A stretch of DNA of 64,000 nucleotides from Balanoglossus misakiensis (Eukaryota; Hemichordata). The notes beneath the pieces were generated by a model. That model was not told where the DNA came from. It searched no databases and saw only the letters and a program-made list of their open reading frames with translations. The translations under genes and the position numbers were made by a program. How positions within the stretch are numbered: position 1 is the first letter of the stretch; every line of letters begins with the position of its first letter. The stretch lies in NCBI GenBank assembly GCA_040954595.2, contig CM082598.2:2232001-2296000 (forward strand). The letters run 5' to 3'. This document shows positions 46,863 through 61,600 of the stretch, piece by piece.

Positions 46863-48009
46863 CATATGTGTACCTGGTAAGTCACTAATTATGTCTACAA
46901 AATACAGACACTTAGCCATAGAATAAAACACCACACTCAGTATATGAGTGAATTTTACAGTATACAAATGCGTTTTTTAAGTTTGTGTGTCTATGTATAT
47001 TAAAATGCACTAGTATGTGCATGTACTATGTAGATATTAATTCTATTCTGAACTTTTTTCCTTGTTTTGATTTTCTTGCTTAGTATTGCCATGCCTGGGG
47101 TTGCTGTTGCAAGAATACTTTACTATTGAGTCCTTTAGGGACATGTTTGTCAATACAGAATTTTTTTAAACTTTATAACTGTATGTATATTATAACTGAA
47201 TGTATACTACCATCTTACATTTGTATTTAAAGTTCTAATGCAATTTTCAAATACGACTTTGGATATATTGTATCCTCACACAGAAATTTGCATTTGGGTT
47301 AACTGTTGAATATGTATTGGCAATTTGATCATATTATCAACTGAGTTGTCTATGTGACCCACATGGAAACTTCTGGTGGTTATATTTTGACATGCATCTT
47401 TAAATGGACATTGAAGATGCCTGAGCAATTCCTCATTGTGTATATGAATAAGCTGATACATACTTGGAGTTAGCAAATCACATTATTAAAATCACAGGTA
47501 GTTTTGAAATTCCCCTGATTTGAAATATACTCTGTATATCAATTATCAGTGTGTCAATCCTACACAAGCACCCTGACCCTTCAGTTCAAAGGATTAAAAT
47601 TTCACACGAAGTTGAAAGTTATTGTAATCGTAAATCAAGACATTGTGAATTGTATCATTACTTTTCTTGCATGATGTATTTTGGATTGATATCGTCTCAT
47701 ATTTCTGTGCACAATGTGTGCATAAACAGCTGATGTATTCATTATATTCATTGTAAATGGAAAGTTGTAATAAAGATTATTATTGACTTCCTACAAAATC
47801 TGTGTTGAAGGAGTGTTGTTCACGTATGCTAATTAAATCATTTGTATGATCAACTTATTAGTAATTTACCTTTGATTTTGAAGAAAAATTAACAAAAATG
47901 TGAAGAAATAGCCCCAGTGATTCCAGCAGATCCAAACAAAGGTCTTACCTGGAAATGCACATACACACACTTCATTCTTATTCCAACCATGATGACTATT
48001 TGACCTTTT

Positions 48010-48128
48010 ATTTGAGTTCTTACTCAAAGTCAGCCCTATACCTTTGCAAGTAGTGTAGATAATTTTCTTGAGTCACCAGTGAGTTTGATGAGTCAATGGC
48101 GAGTCATATCGGCTTAGAGGGCACACTG
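48010..48128. mobile_element. hAT-like MITE fragment
   Basis: Contains CAGCCCTATACCTTTGCAAG, GAGTCACCAGTGAGTTTGA and the intact end TTAGAGGGCACACTG. The left end is missing. Confidence 0.6.
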
Positions 48129-49622
48129 GGGTGAAGATCCATGAATTCACGGAAGTCTTACCTGGAAATGCATGTACACAAACTTCATTCTTATTCCAAA
48201 CCATGATGACTTTTTGACTTCATACTTGTATATTTCCCTCTGCTGCAAATAATAAATACAAAGAAATCATGGTTCGAAACTTTTTTCTCAGATTCTTGTA
48301 TTTTTAACATCAGTGTATTTGATTACCTATCACTGAGGGCGCACTTTTCAGAGGGCCCGCAGATCCCAGCCATAAACAATAGCTGAAACCTAGAAATGAA
48401 ATCACCATGCCACAACCAAAACCACGTGTGAAAAACTGCCATAGAAATGTGCATATACCGGGGTAGGCCTATAGTACACATGCGCCAAGTCGAAGAAAAA
48501 GTAAAGCAAAAATTAGATGAATTCAAAGTTGAAATGGTATGGACCATCTCCAAGCATGACGGACACCGAATTGTTTATCGACACATTCTTTATTCAAACT
48601 GTACATAGGTTTCATGTTATATTTCTGCTTTTCAAAACATGCTAAAATATGCAACACATTCAGGGCCTATATAATCTATTATTTACACCACAAAACTTAC
48701 ATTACCAAGAAGTAAATAAAAAGGCCAGGCAAACAGATTTTTATCATGGTCGTTATATGAATAAAATTCCAAGGGCTAAACCAAAAAGAAAAAAAATATC
48801 CACTTCATCAGAAGCAAGTAAAAATACATGTACATTACACATGTAGATTAAGCAACAATTTCTAGTCAACCATCCAATCAGAATCTGTGTTACATGATCA
48901 AAAACGACTGCTACATATTGTTTAACTACAACATAAAGAACTGTGTTTTTTTCACATAATTTTGATACATTTTTGAATACAATGCAGCATTCATAGTCTT
49001 CATTTTTGGCTTTGTGATTCCCTCCTCTTCATTTATGTTTTTCTTGCTCCGACTCTCAAGGAAAACTCTTTGACACAGACAAAGCCTATATACACACACT
49101 TCATAACCTGCAATCCAATCCATATAGCATTCTGCATGAATTTGTTGTCTCTTTCAAGGATTGTTCTTGAACCTCCAAGGATATTTACATCAAACATCTC
49201 TTTCAACCAATCAGCATACAGTATGCAAGCCACAATGCATACAATGATAATATAAAACATACAGTATATAAATTTTTAGCATTCATGATTATTATCTTTA
49301 CATGAAAAACAGGCCTTCATAAACATAATTTTAATTCTTCTCAGAAATGAGCCTGTTTCTGGACGTGGCTGCAAGTATTCTTGCTTTACAAAGCGATTAT
49401 TGAACACAGCTTCAGGAAAAGAACATGACTTAGTCCACTTCTTAAATATCTTATCTGATTCGTCTTGATTTTTGTCAATTTCCTTTCCCTCTGGAACCAA
49501 CAACGCTGGACACTTAATGCATAAATGATCAAGGCAGTTAAGATTTAGAAGCAAAACAAACATGAGCTGCATAGATCCACTTCAAAGACACTGGTCCAAT
49601 AATTTGATTGTAGATGTGAAAA

Positions 49623-52600
49623 CTATGACAACATTGTGTTGAGGAACTCGTCATAACATATTCTTCCATCCAAATTTTTATCAAACTCAGCCAGGAGGTG
49701 GTAAAGATCTTCCTCGGATGCCACAATGCTGTTGTCTAATAAGATCTGTCTGAATTCAGCCGCATCTAAGTAGCCTTCGTTAGCAATGTCGGATTTCTTG
49801 AAACTTCTTCTCAAAGTCTTCCAGTCTGTCAGTAACTGATGGTTGAGAAAAATGCAAAGAATATTATCATGTCCACTTTAAGGGAAGATGCTATTGACAA
49901 CCTTCTTAAAGTCTTTAAGTCTGTCAATAGCTGATGGTTGAGAAAAACGCAAAGAATATTACGGCTCACAAAGGATTAATGTTAACTCAGCACCTGGTTC
50001 AGAGTAGACCACGACATGTATAGTCTCAATATATGACTTGCAAGAACAGCATGAGACTATGGTATATTAGCCTAGTATCTAGTAGACTCTCTCACACCCC
50101 CTCTCGTCGTCCATGCAGGCTTATGGACTGATTGCATGTGTGGGAAGGTTCGCCACACAGCACCATATGGGGCTTTTCCTTTGCTAAACAGTTGAGGGCG
50201 CATCAGGGATGGGCCTTGTAGCGAACCGTGGGCTGTGAGAGAGTCTAAGTATCCAGATGAGTGTTGTGAGCTTTGCTTCCAAAACTAGTTTGGTAACAAA
50301 ACAGACAACACACAACTAGATTCTAGACTAATCGTGTACCTACCTTCTTCTTGACTCTACCAATCACAGCACCAAGAGTTGCTGACTTGTCAGAATCAAA
50401 TGTGTGCTGTTATCAAATACAGAAATAAATGTTTATGATTTAACAAAGTGGTTAAAACTATTGACTACTGCTTGTCTTGCTTGGTCTTGAGTGACACGTT
50501 GCTCTGCCTCATTTCAGCCAAAAACTTGGCACTGTCCTAAGCTTGACCAAAAACTGGACAATATCCAAATCCTTTCAATGCTTAGCATAAAACTAAAATC
50601 TTCACCAACATCAAGAAATATGGTTCAATACAATAAAAGAAAAATCTGAAGAATACAGAATGAAAAAAATGAAAATATGTTCAAACTTACTTTTTCCATT
50701 TTTCCTGGTATGTCAGATTTGTGCACATTGTGAGACATCTTTTCTGGCTGGGTGTACAGTTCTAAAAACTGCATGTAATGGAAACTGTAAAGAGAACATC
50801 ACAACCATTATAATTCCACTAACTCTACCACCCTCATTTCCCTCTAAAGAGGTCCGACCTCACCACAGAAAACAGTAGATTTGGACCAAAGCATTGTAGT
50901 CAAAGGGTTAAAACAGTTATGTGAAGAAAGGACAACTTTCATTTCCAGTGATACAGTACAGATCAGAACTCGTTTCCAAAATGTGTCAGCTCAGGGCTAA
51001 CTCAAGGTTAGCCTGGGTTAGCAAATATAGCACTTCATTGTCACATCTCTTTAGCATTAAAAACAACAGCCCAGGCTATATACATCAGGCTACATACTAA
51101 AGTAATAATCATCATGTTGATCCCCAGTGTTCTGTTTACAAAGAGTGTCATCTTGCAACCCCAAAAATCAACAATATATGAATTTAGGATTCTGAGTAAA
51201 TAAATTATTGTGTTTATATTAATATTGGCAGAGTACTTACTGTCCATCAATGTTCAAATCAAAACGACTGCAGAGTTTATCAACTTCACCCGATGTCACA
51301 GGAAACTTCAGTGATTGTAAGACAGCCTGTGATGAAAGTTACAAAATAATGGTTAGTCCACCTCAAGCATGGACAAAACTATCTTCCTGTAAGCATGTGG
51401 GTCAGGGGATCAGTGTGCCCTCTAACAAACATAACTTTTAAAAGCTTTGAGTCAATTTGAAGAGATCATTTTTAAACAGATTTCACATACATGTAGCAAG
51501 AAAATTTAATAAAATAATGAATAAATAAAATATCTTCAACAAACCTTGATCTCTGTCCTCGTCACAGTAGCATATCCATTGGGATCGAGAATTCTAAACT
51601 GTTTCTTCAACTCATTCCAGTGTTTCACCACCTATCAGCAAAATAAAACAGAGAATTCAGTAAACATATAGCTGTATCTTCACATTTTCTCGATAATATC
51701 ATATGGTGAAGTCAGCTACAAATATGGGTCCCATGCGACACAGTCAAAGAAGGTGTATAGTGTAACTGCTACAATGTGCATCAGCTGGCAATATTCCATT
51801 AATTTTAAACAAATCATGAAATTACTTTTTATCATTATGAATGACTGGCTGTTTTGCTGGTAATCATTTTGTCATATAGGTCGATGAAAGTACCGGGTAT
51901 ATAATCTATGACAATATGGTTATATTTCTCTTCTACAAATGTAAATCATTGATCATCTTCACATCAAAAACTCTGAATATATAACTGTAATGTCTTACAT
52001 GTGGTCTCAATCTCTCCAGTACATTATCTGTCGGAGGGCTGAACTGATCTGTTGGTGATAACCTTCTCATTTTCTTCTCTAACCGAGCTCTTTCTTTCCT
52101 CTCTTTTTCTAACCGACTTTTCTCCTGCAGTTCTTTCACTCTCTGTTTCTGTGCCTGTTGCGCCCTCCTCATTTGATCAATCAAGTCACCTGTGTCTTCT
52201 GTTAAACAAAAAGTAGAATAAATAGATTCGTTAAATTTATGACCTCCAAAACTGAAGTCAGCCATAAGACGGGTATTATAAATATAACTCCTGTACACCT
52301 ATGATTGGCAGTGAAATGCACCTTTGATGTTACAGCTATAATATCAACATACATTACAGAAAACAGTTTCGGCTAGAACAGGGTCTATGACTCCATGGGG
52401 ATAAACAGCTATATGCATATATATACCACTGTTACAACCATCTGACTGATACAGGGGGGTGGGAGTTTTCTTGTGTGTACATTTGAAAGTTAAATTTCCA
52501 TACACTGTGTTTGCCAGGTTAGAAGCAAACCAACAGTAATATGTCTTCTACTCACCCATAGGCAGCTTTCCTTCAATGGACGGTGGTTCTGATTTAAACT

Positions 52601-55600
52601 GTGTGAAGTGAACATAGATTTCACTAAAATGGACAATGCCGTCTTTGCTGACTTGTAACGTGGACCACAGATCGTCTAACTCTTGCATGTTAAGCATGAT
52701 TCCAAGCCTACAGAGAATAAATCAGAGAAAAAATTAGCTGTACTCAAATAATTGTACATTGAAGAAGTTTGAATTATGCAGTAAACTGTGTAATTTCTGT
52801 GTTTCCACAAAAAAAATGGAGAACTGTTTTGAAACACACACACAATAAAATTATTTCAATGACTTACTCTGACAGCCATTTGTGAAACTGTGGTTTTGAT
52901 AGTCTTCCAACTGCTTTCCTGTCAATTTTGTGATACGCCTTCTGAGCGGAATGGAACTGAGTCTTGAGAATGTCTCGAATGGCGTCTTCCAGCTGTAAAG
53001 CCGTACGGGAAAAAAGGAATGATTAATTACATAAATATAAAGCAAGAAAGATCTGGCAAAATGTTCAACTAGTTTAATAGTCAGACTCAAGTTATGAAAG
53101 GATACTTTTAAACAAATTCATTCCAGAATCGTTAAGCCTCAGGAAATGTTAAACTGATAAATACTTACCATTTTTCTTGGCCTGTTTCTTAAAGGATAAG
53201 TTTTCTCCTCTTCTACAATGAGTCCAGCTTTCTTGGCCTCCTTCTCCCACATTTTCTCAAATTCCGGAGGTGTGACCGGGATCGGTTGTTGCGTTTTCAC
53301 TTCTGCCACCGGTAGTACCTCTTCTGGTTTAGGAGTCACCACCACCATCTCCTCCACTGCTGCTGTGTGGGGGCGTTCTTTGGGTGTCCTTACTTGAGGT
53401 GTGGCAATCGTCTGAACTCCAATCAGTATCCATGGTCTGTTGGATAATATACAGAAAAATACAGTAAATTGTGATTTTCATTCAATGGAAACATGAGCCA
53501 AATACCAATTTCTCATACCTCAATATCACACAGCAAATAAATACTGTTTTATTCTGCTGGACAGACTTTTATGATAGACCATATTACATTTGTATTATGA
53601 GACTTGCATTTATCCCTTTCACCACCATGGTTTGGCCCAAACTTATTATTTTCAATGATAAGGTTGGACCTCTAAAGAGGGATCTTTGGGTGATATGACA
53701 TATATGACATTGAGAAGTTTATTATGTACAACCACTGCAACCTCAGTGACATTAAGAGAAGTGGCAATTAGTAAGTGTTATCTATAAATACCTTTTCCTA
53801 TTGAACAGCGCCAAGAACTTTTCGTAAGAGACCAGGCCATCACCTTCCAGACCAATCTCATCCAACAGCTGCGAAAACTGGAAGTCTGAAACTTTGGTGT
53901 CAAATATCCTATCGATGGTGTCTCTCAGTTGTCTTTGTGTTATCAAACCAAGATTGTGTTTGTCTAGATTCCTGCAAAGAGAAAGGAAATGTTTTGAGCA
54001 ATTTGTTTTTTATTCTCAGAAGTTTTAGGACTTCACATGATGAATTTACAACTTGTGAGTGTGTTTTCTTTTCTTTGCAGACTTACCTAAGAGCTGAAAG
54101 CAATCGTAGAAACTCCTTATGGAAATACTCCACAAGCTTAGCTTCAACGTCAGTGGCATGGAGATACCCAGCTGGAGTGCTTACCCTTGTGTTGAATCTG
54201 GGATGGAATCAAATATGAATTTAATTAGTCTGTGGAAACTGGTGAACTATCATTTGGCAACTATTAACACTGCAAGAAGATAACAATATTACCAGTATGT
54301 TTTAATTACCTGTGATTTGGGTCTGATATGATTTTATTGGCCAGATCTCTGTCCGCTCGAGACATGAACCTCAGTAGTAATTCCTTGTAGTTGACTTTCC
54401 CATCTGGTTGTCTAACACCACACCTGAAGGATAGAGAATATTTTTTGAATGATCAGAAATGAATCCTGAACATATCAACTTTGCTTGATCACTGCTGAAG
54501 AACTTGTCACATCAGTGCAGCAAGGTCATATTTACATGACTACCAAAAATGATTTTCAAAACAACTGGCGTTTTATCAGAAAGAAACATAATCATGTACA
54601 AACAAACAAATTTCTTAAAAGAAAACATTTTTTTGATTGAGGAAGTTGCCTACCAGATATTAGCTCCCCTATTGAGTAATTATAGATGAAATATGTCTCA
54701 TAAAATTGATTGATATGTGTACACTTACCTTTCCAGGAAATATTCGCAATCAATCGCTGTCATTGGGAAGTCGTACTCCAACATGACATTACGGAAATCG
54801 GGTCTTGAAATGAAACCATCACCGTTTGGATCAAAGTGTTCAAAGCCCATCCTTAGTGCATGGAAATTGTGCTCAAACTGTTAGAAATAAGAAGAGATTC
54901 AGAATTTATTAGTTGGTGATTACCACATAAAGAAATTTCCTATTCTGCACGCAAATTACAAGTTCACGTAATAAAACCTTTCTCACTCTCCGTCTGTCTG
55001 TCTGTCTGTCTCTCTCTCTCTGTTTCTCTCTCTGTCTGTCTCTTTCTCTCTGACCAAAATATCATGTATGTGAGTTGAGCTATGACAACAAGTTAAACAC
55101 AAATCTAACAAAAATAGCCTGTTAATGCAAACTAAAAATATCCAAAAGTTGGTTACTGTGCCTCTGAAACTTTTTAACACTGAGGTCTCTGTCAAAAGTC
55201 CTCACCTTACGAATTATAAACGACACAATATCGAGAGACGGTTGCCTTGGTCCGTTTGTGATTTCCTCTTTCTTTTCCACTTCCGGTTCCGCAGCCTCAA
55301 CTTCCTCTCCTTCCTGAGTGTTTTCCGTCATTTCTTCCGGAATGTTTGGCTGCGGGAAAATATCACAATCATGAAAATTATGGAATATTGGTGGTTTACA
55401 AAAAATATGACTGTGTTGTATTGATGTGATTTTCTATAATCTCGCTCTCTCTCTCTCTTGTGATTGTTGAGTATTACACTTGGCAGTGAGAACACAACCA
55501 ACCCTTATCTACACTACTACAGACAAGTTCACTTACCACCCAGCTTGTCTTGGGATATCGCCTGCTCTGTCTGCTGGAGTGACGTCCCGGACTGGAAATT

Positions 55601-58600
55601 CTGACATGAGGTCTGCCATGTTCGTCTAATCCAAACTGTGTAAAGAAGGAACTGCTGGAGATTGCGCCTGCATTTTCCAAGTCAAATCTACAAAGAAAAA
55701 AAAATACCCATGAGTTGTGGGGATGTACTACATGTACCTTCTCAGGTCGAAACCACTATACATGTACCATCAACTGTCTGCTTGCATGTATATCTGGTTG
55801 CCTTTACCAATGTGTCTCTCTGTCTATTAGTAACTGCATAGTCTGTTTTTCAAGATCTCTCGCTCGCTCTCTCTCTCTCTCTTTCTCTCTCACTCTCTCT
55901 CATCTCTCTCTCTCTCTGAACCCCCACTCTCTCACTCTGTTTATGTTTCATATACTGTCTGTCAACACAGATCTTTTCATCCACATACCTGTCCCACAGT
56001 TTCTGAAATTCATCATCATCCAGCCTGACTCCTAAACTTAAGACCATCTCTCTGAGTTGTGGTGGTACTATCAAACCATTTGGCTCAAAACAAACACTTG
56101 AGAGGTGGCGCCGTATGTTGAAGCTTCTGTGGATTGGAAAATAATGAAGGGTCACACAAACAGTCAACACTAGCATGTAAATAAATAAAAGCCTTCGGAG
56201 TGAGAATTCAATGATGTATGATGTTGTCTGACTTTCAAAAGCAAAAGAAAGTTCAAGACAAAAGTTCCACTTAAGCATGGAAGTAAAAGGTAGGTGTTGT
56301 CTAGTCTGTGGTTATGGATTCTTAGAAACAATTGCTAGCAAGCATAGTAGGTGCAGCATCCAACTGGACTGGCTCAGTGGTGAATGGCCCAGTGGTAACT
56401 ACAATGAAACCTATCATTACGGACACACCTCTCTAATCAGAAACACCTCTCTATTAAGGACAGATTTTCCAAGACAAAAGTCGTGGCTTGAATAGAATAT
56501 TACCTGCATATTAAGGACACCTAAGGACATATCTGGTATCCCCAGAGGTGTCCTTAATAGGCAGGTTTAACTGTACTACGTACAACTCACCCCTCGTATA
56601 TCTTCTGTTTCAACAATGCAATGGCAAACGCGGCACTGGCATACTCTCGATGTGTTTCTCGTAAGACGTTTTTATCTCGTAAGGATTCCTCTGGGTGGAG
56701 TCGTTTGCGCTCGGCTGACAACTCCTTCTTGGCAGCGGGACTGAGCCATTCTCTCTGTACTACCTGCAAAAACAGAATCAGTGCATCTTTGAAGGGAAAG
56801 TTCGTCATACAGAATCTGATGTTTCAAGTATTCATTTTACACTGGATAACGTGAGCTTATGTGTGATTTGTATCATATATTAAAAGCGATACAACAATGA
56901 CATCATATACAACTTACCTCATTCTCTCGAAATCTCCCAACAAAGTCATCAAAAGAGATTGCTTCTGATTTGTCAAGTCCAATCCTAGTGTAGATAAAAA
57001 GACAGACATGGTAAGAAATCATAACAGTCAAAATCACATTAACACTACCACTACATCAGACAAAAGCAAACTGTTGTGTAAAGCTGAAAGTTTGTCATCT
57101 TTGTTACCTTGCCAGTAGTTTGTGCTGTTGATCCGGAGTCAGATAACCACAGAGATGATAGATAATTCTTGACAGAGCTATCCTGGAGACAGTTCCTTTG
57201 CCTTGTGGATCATTGGCTCGGAAGAGTTGTTTGAGTCCAAAGTAACCGTTGGTTAGTTTTTCCTTGACTAGTTCATAGAGCTGTGGAATGAAAGAGCACA
57301 GAAATATGGATGAGTTGTCAGTACTCAAATATCGAGAGTTTTATAATGCAGATAAAACAATTCCTAGATTCAAATACAATTTCTCACAGTCCCTTTCAGC
57401 AAAATGGAATAGTTCAATTCCATTGCTTTCAATGGTAAGGATGGACCAAAACACAGGAATGTGGGGGTGAAAGGGGTGGATGTAAGACAACTGGAGGAGT
57501 TCAACGGGAGTTCAACTAAGTTACTCCACAAAAAAATCAAACCACAAGCAAACAACACACCATAAGGTCACACAGGTGTTTTGATAGCCTCCAAATCCAG
57601 CATTAAAAACCCAAGGAAATTAGCACATTCAGCTCTTATAAACGAACTCATAAACACGTCTTTAATGATACAATGAAATAACAATGGATCAATACAACAA
57701 TTAAAGTCCTTGGATTTACTCCCCTGGCTAAGTCGAAACAACTTTATATTGTTATAGTGATGTCTTTTATGTTAGGTAAGCATGTGATTATACAATAAAA
57801 TATCCTCTGTGGACTTAATTAAAAAATACAAAACTCACCAAGTAGTTTTGATATTTTACCCTAGTTTACAAATTAAACATTATTTTTGTAACCATGTTGG
57901 AGAAGACAACGAAGATGATGAAACTAAATGTGTCAAATAATTAAGGGCACAACTAATTATGAAGACAGAGTCTTAACACTTTAGTGCAAGTACTGAAATA
58001 GTACTTTAAATAGGTGTTTTTGAATTGTAAAAACTGTCACTGGCCAGCAAATACTATCCCATCCAGGTGTTTCTGAAATGTAGTTACCAACCAACTCATC
58101 TACATGTCCACCGATGTTTTTATCACTTTATGATAGTAAACACAGATACAATCCAAAGTAGCTGGGCATTTCAACCTGTGGCTTAGAATCTCTCCTTTGC
58201 TGTCACATGAATCAAACAGGTGGTTATATGTGGTGATAGTTGTGGCCAGATGTGATATCTGATGCAGGTATGTACGTTTGATCGTTTGATAAAGTGTGCG
58301 ACAGCTAGGGCTTCAATAAATAGTGTACAGCCCAGGAGACATAATTGCAAACCAATACACACATGAATACCTGTGTTGCCATTCTTAACAGTTCTGTCAA
58401 TACCGCAGTGACCAAGATTATTTTTACCCTTCAGGGAATGCATTTTTGCTGTTATTTAAAAATGAACTGCTCTGTATTCAAATACTGTGATCCCCCCTGA
58501 AGGAATATGATTTTAGCCTAATTTATACACTGTACAGAACATGCAGAAGTGGAGGGACAAAGTTACTTGGAAGAGCCACTTGAATTTGATACTTGCACTT

Positions 58601-61600
58601 AAACATAGCAACCACTGCCTACTAGTTAACCAATCAGGAAGCAGTTATTTGTTTACATTGGTTACCACTAGGAAGCAACTGTGTGAAGCATGTATCACCT
58701 ATCATTGCCTGTGGTATGTGTTTTTACAAATCCATTACCCACGTTGACATTCCCCGCGTAAATGGGAATTTACAATCCACTATTCAGAATTAAAAGCCTT
58801 CCAGCAGTTGACCTCGTCCTCCAGAAAAACTGAGACTTTGCCCAAACATGATTCTTCAGCTCATAACATGAAACACAGTGACAGATGATGAGTGTTTTTT
58901 CCGATACACTCCAGCAGAACCTGTCTAAACCAAAACACCAAAGGGACTGAAGAAACTATATGGTTAATCCCTCAGACATTAGACAAACATAGTATAGCTC
59001 CATAACTATGCCACTTTGTTACACACAGTGCATTAAACTCCACTCTAATAACGTTTTAAAATTCCAATCCTTCAAGAGTGCAAATGCAGAAAATATGTCC
59101 AGACTTCAACACACTTGAGAACGTTCATTGATCTAGTTGGCTTGTTACAGTGTACATAGTAACAATCTATGTTCTCCATGCATTAAAGCAGTTTGCGTCA
59201 CTATATCTACAAATGAAATTTACAGACATGCTTCGGTGCCTGCCTTGCAACCTTGAGAAACCATGTACATGTACATGTACCACAAAACTATTTGGAAACT
59301 AGAAGAACCATTTTCTTCTGTCATTGGCCATCACAGACACAGCAGTTAACACAAGAACGTTACTCTTATCTTGACAAGATGTGTTGTATACTATAAAACA
59401 CACGGTGTACATGCAGGCAGCTCAACACATCCCTGAGACAGTCTGTCGTGAGACTGTCACAAAGGTGTAAGCTTGTCTGTGTATACAGACTCCAATATTA
59501 TTCACCACGTTTCACAATAGCACAGTACTATAAACAGATAATTAACTTTCATGGACCATGTGCAGGCATGTGATATTACACCAGCCATACACACTGGCAA
59601 TATTACACACTGCATTAACCACACACATTACACATTCCCACCGCCCCGATGACCTGGCCAACGGGTCACCAAGCAACCGTAACATTTTGTGTTGACTGCA
59701 TGGTTGCCATGGCAGACCATTTCTCATGCACGGTGAGAGGGATAATTGGAATTTGGATTCATGAAAGTGTTGTGAAAAATTGCTTTAAATGATTGACTTT
59801 TAACCTCAAAGCAATGAAGAGGAACTTCATTATTTTCTGGTACCAGGCTAGGCAAGTGTATCATGCCAACCAGGGTTATACAGTCAAACCTGTTGAAATT
59901 GGACACCAAAGGGAAGAAATTGTTCAGTTTGCAGAGATGTTTGGTTTATATAGGTTCTTTAACATGTAGTTTTATACAAAAAGAAATGGGAAATGTGGTA
60001 TTGACAGGTTTCTGGATAAGACAGATTTGGAGAGGTTTTACTGTACATTTATAACTTCGGATACATGTATAACCCTAGCATTGGAATGTCGAACGAAAAT
60101 ACTAATAGGGCCATCCAAAGCACACAGGGGTCTTATGGGAGCACGATACTTATGACCATAAGACCCCTTTCTGCTTGGGATGCCCCAATTTGTAGTGAAT
60201 ATTTCGATGCTTACCTCATCAGCTCCATATTTATTCCTTGCAATGACATCCAAGTCAATGGCCCCAGCTGTTTTGGCTCTTTTATCATAGGGTTTCTGTA
60301 AATGAACTGAAAAATTTCCTATTTTAATTTCATGTATATACAACATGATCATACAATGCCTAGTACCCCACCGTCAACAAGTTTTGTGAATACAAATAAT
60401 TTCCTCTCTGTACATAGAAATTCTTCCAAAAATAAACTTACACCACACCCCTTTTAGTCCCTAACAGGAAACTTAAGCATTCAATGTGAGCATGTTTTTA
60501 TGTTCGCAGTTTATATTTCATTACATTGAATAATTAATTTTAATTATCACTTGTATTTTTCAAGTCTCCATGACAACAGTTATCACTCAGACTTCCTCAA
60601 CTAAATTATTTACTTGCAATGCAGTTAAATAATTTATAAAGAATGATATATTAACAGAAGTCAGTCCTAAAATTGTAGAAATTTGCACATTTTTACGTAG
60701 GTTTCTAGTCTGATACCAAGTTATCACAGACATAAAATTTACATCATTCACGTTTCAATGTTCATGGGTGTACGTCCCCTTCGTCAAAATATATGACGAG
60801 GCGCCATTCCTGAAGTGTATAAAAACCTGATCATCTTACACGTAAGTGCAGTTTACCTACTGTGCTGGACATTCAGTGAATTAGCCAGTATTCAAAGGCC
60901 ACTGACAATACACCGAGTATTGATGGACAAACAGCGGCGCCCATTGTTGCCATGCATGTGCAAACATTCACAAGTTAACAATAGCTCATCGGGCATCACA
61001 TTGAAGGGGGGCCATTTACTTCTGGTCTTTGAAGTGTGTAAAATATCACCACTGAATACTGCACCAGGACCATTAAACCACTAAATAAAGTATTTACAAT
61101 GTAGTCACCTGTGCACTATATGACCTCAAATTTTACTACTGACTTCAGACTACACCTCTGAGATCGCTTGTAAACTATTGGCTTTATACACTTGGCTCAA
61201 GGACATTTATTTCCATGCCATATTTGTATTTCATGAATAAGTATCATGGCACTAGGCAAATACTATTCAGGACAAACTGTTCACAAATTCAGAGTGGGAT
61301 TCTTTTTTATAGTTTTTTACTTGTAGGTTATTATCTTACATTTGTATTTTATTTTGCTTGATATGACCATAGAGCTACCATAGACTTATGCTGAAGATTA
61401 GGCTCATATAATAGAAATACATTTTATTGGTGACTGACCAAAACTGCTTATCCAATTTGTGCCCTTGGTCTGCATGTGGTAAATTTGACCACCCTGACAT
61501 TTTCACTTAATTACTATTGTCTGATAAACCAACCAATGAACCAACAACAAACGAACCAACCAATCAACCGACCAACCAACTGGTCCATCCATGTGTTGGT

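Larger units (their letters stand above)
45683..49622. other. Intergenic region between the NLR-like gene and the EFCAB6 homologue
   Basis: Convergent gene ends. Possible poly(A) signals for the plus-strand gene are AATAAA at 46922 and 47769. The region contains a TTAA-flanked inverted-repeat element (46055-46208), a long perfect hairpin (46337-46485), a TG microsatellite (46787-46862) and a hAT-like MITE fragment ending at 48128. No coding gene recognised. Confidence 0.6.
57281..60214 (-). other. 2.9-kb intron of EFCAB6
   Basis: No exon recognised. It contains a CCATTGCTTTCAATGGTAAG/GGTGAAAGGGG repeat around 57415-57475, a TA-flanked inverted-repeat element at 59881-60043, and a hairpin at about 60110-60187. 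Confidence 0.5.
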
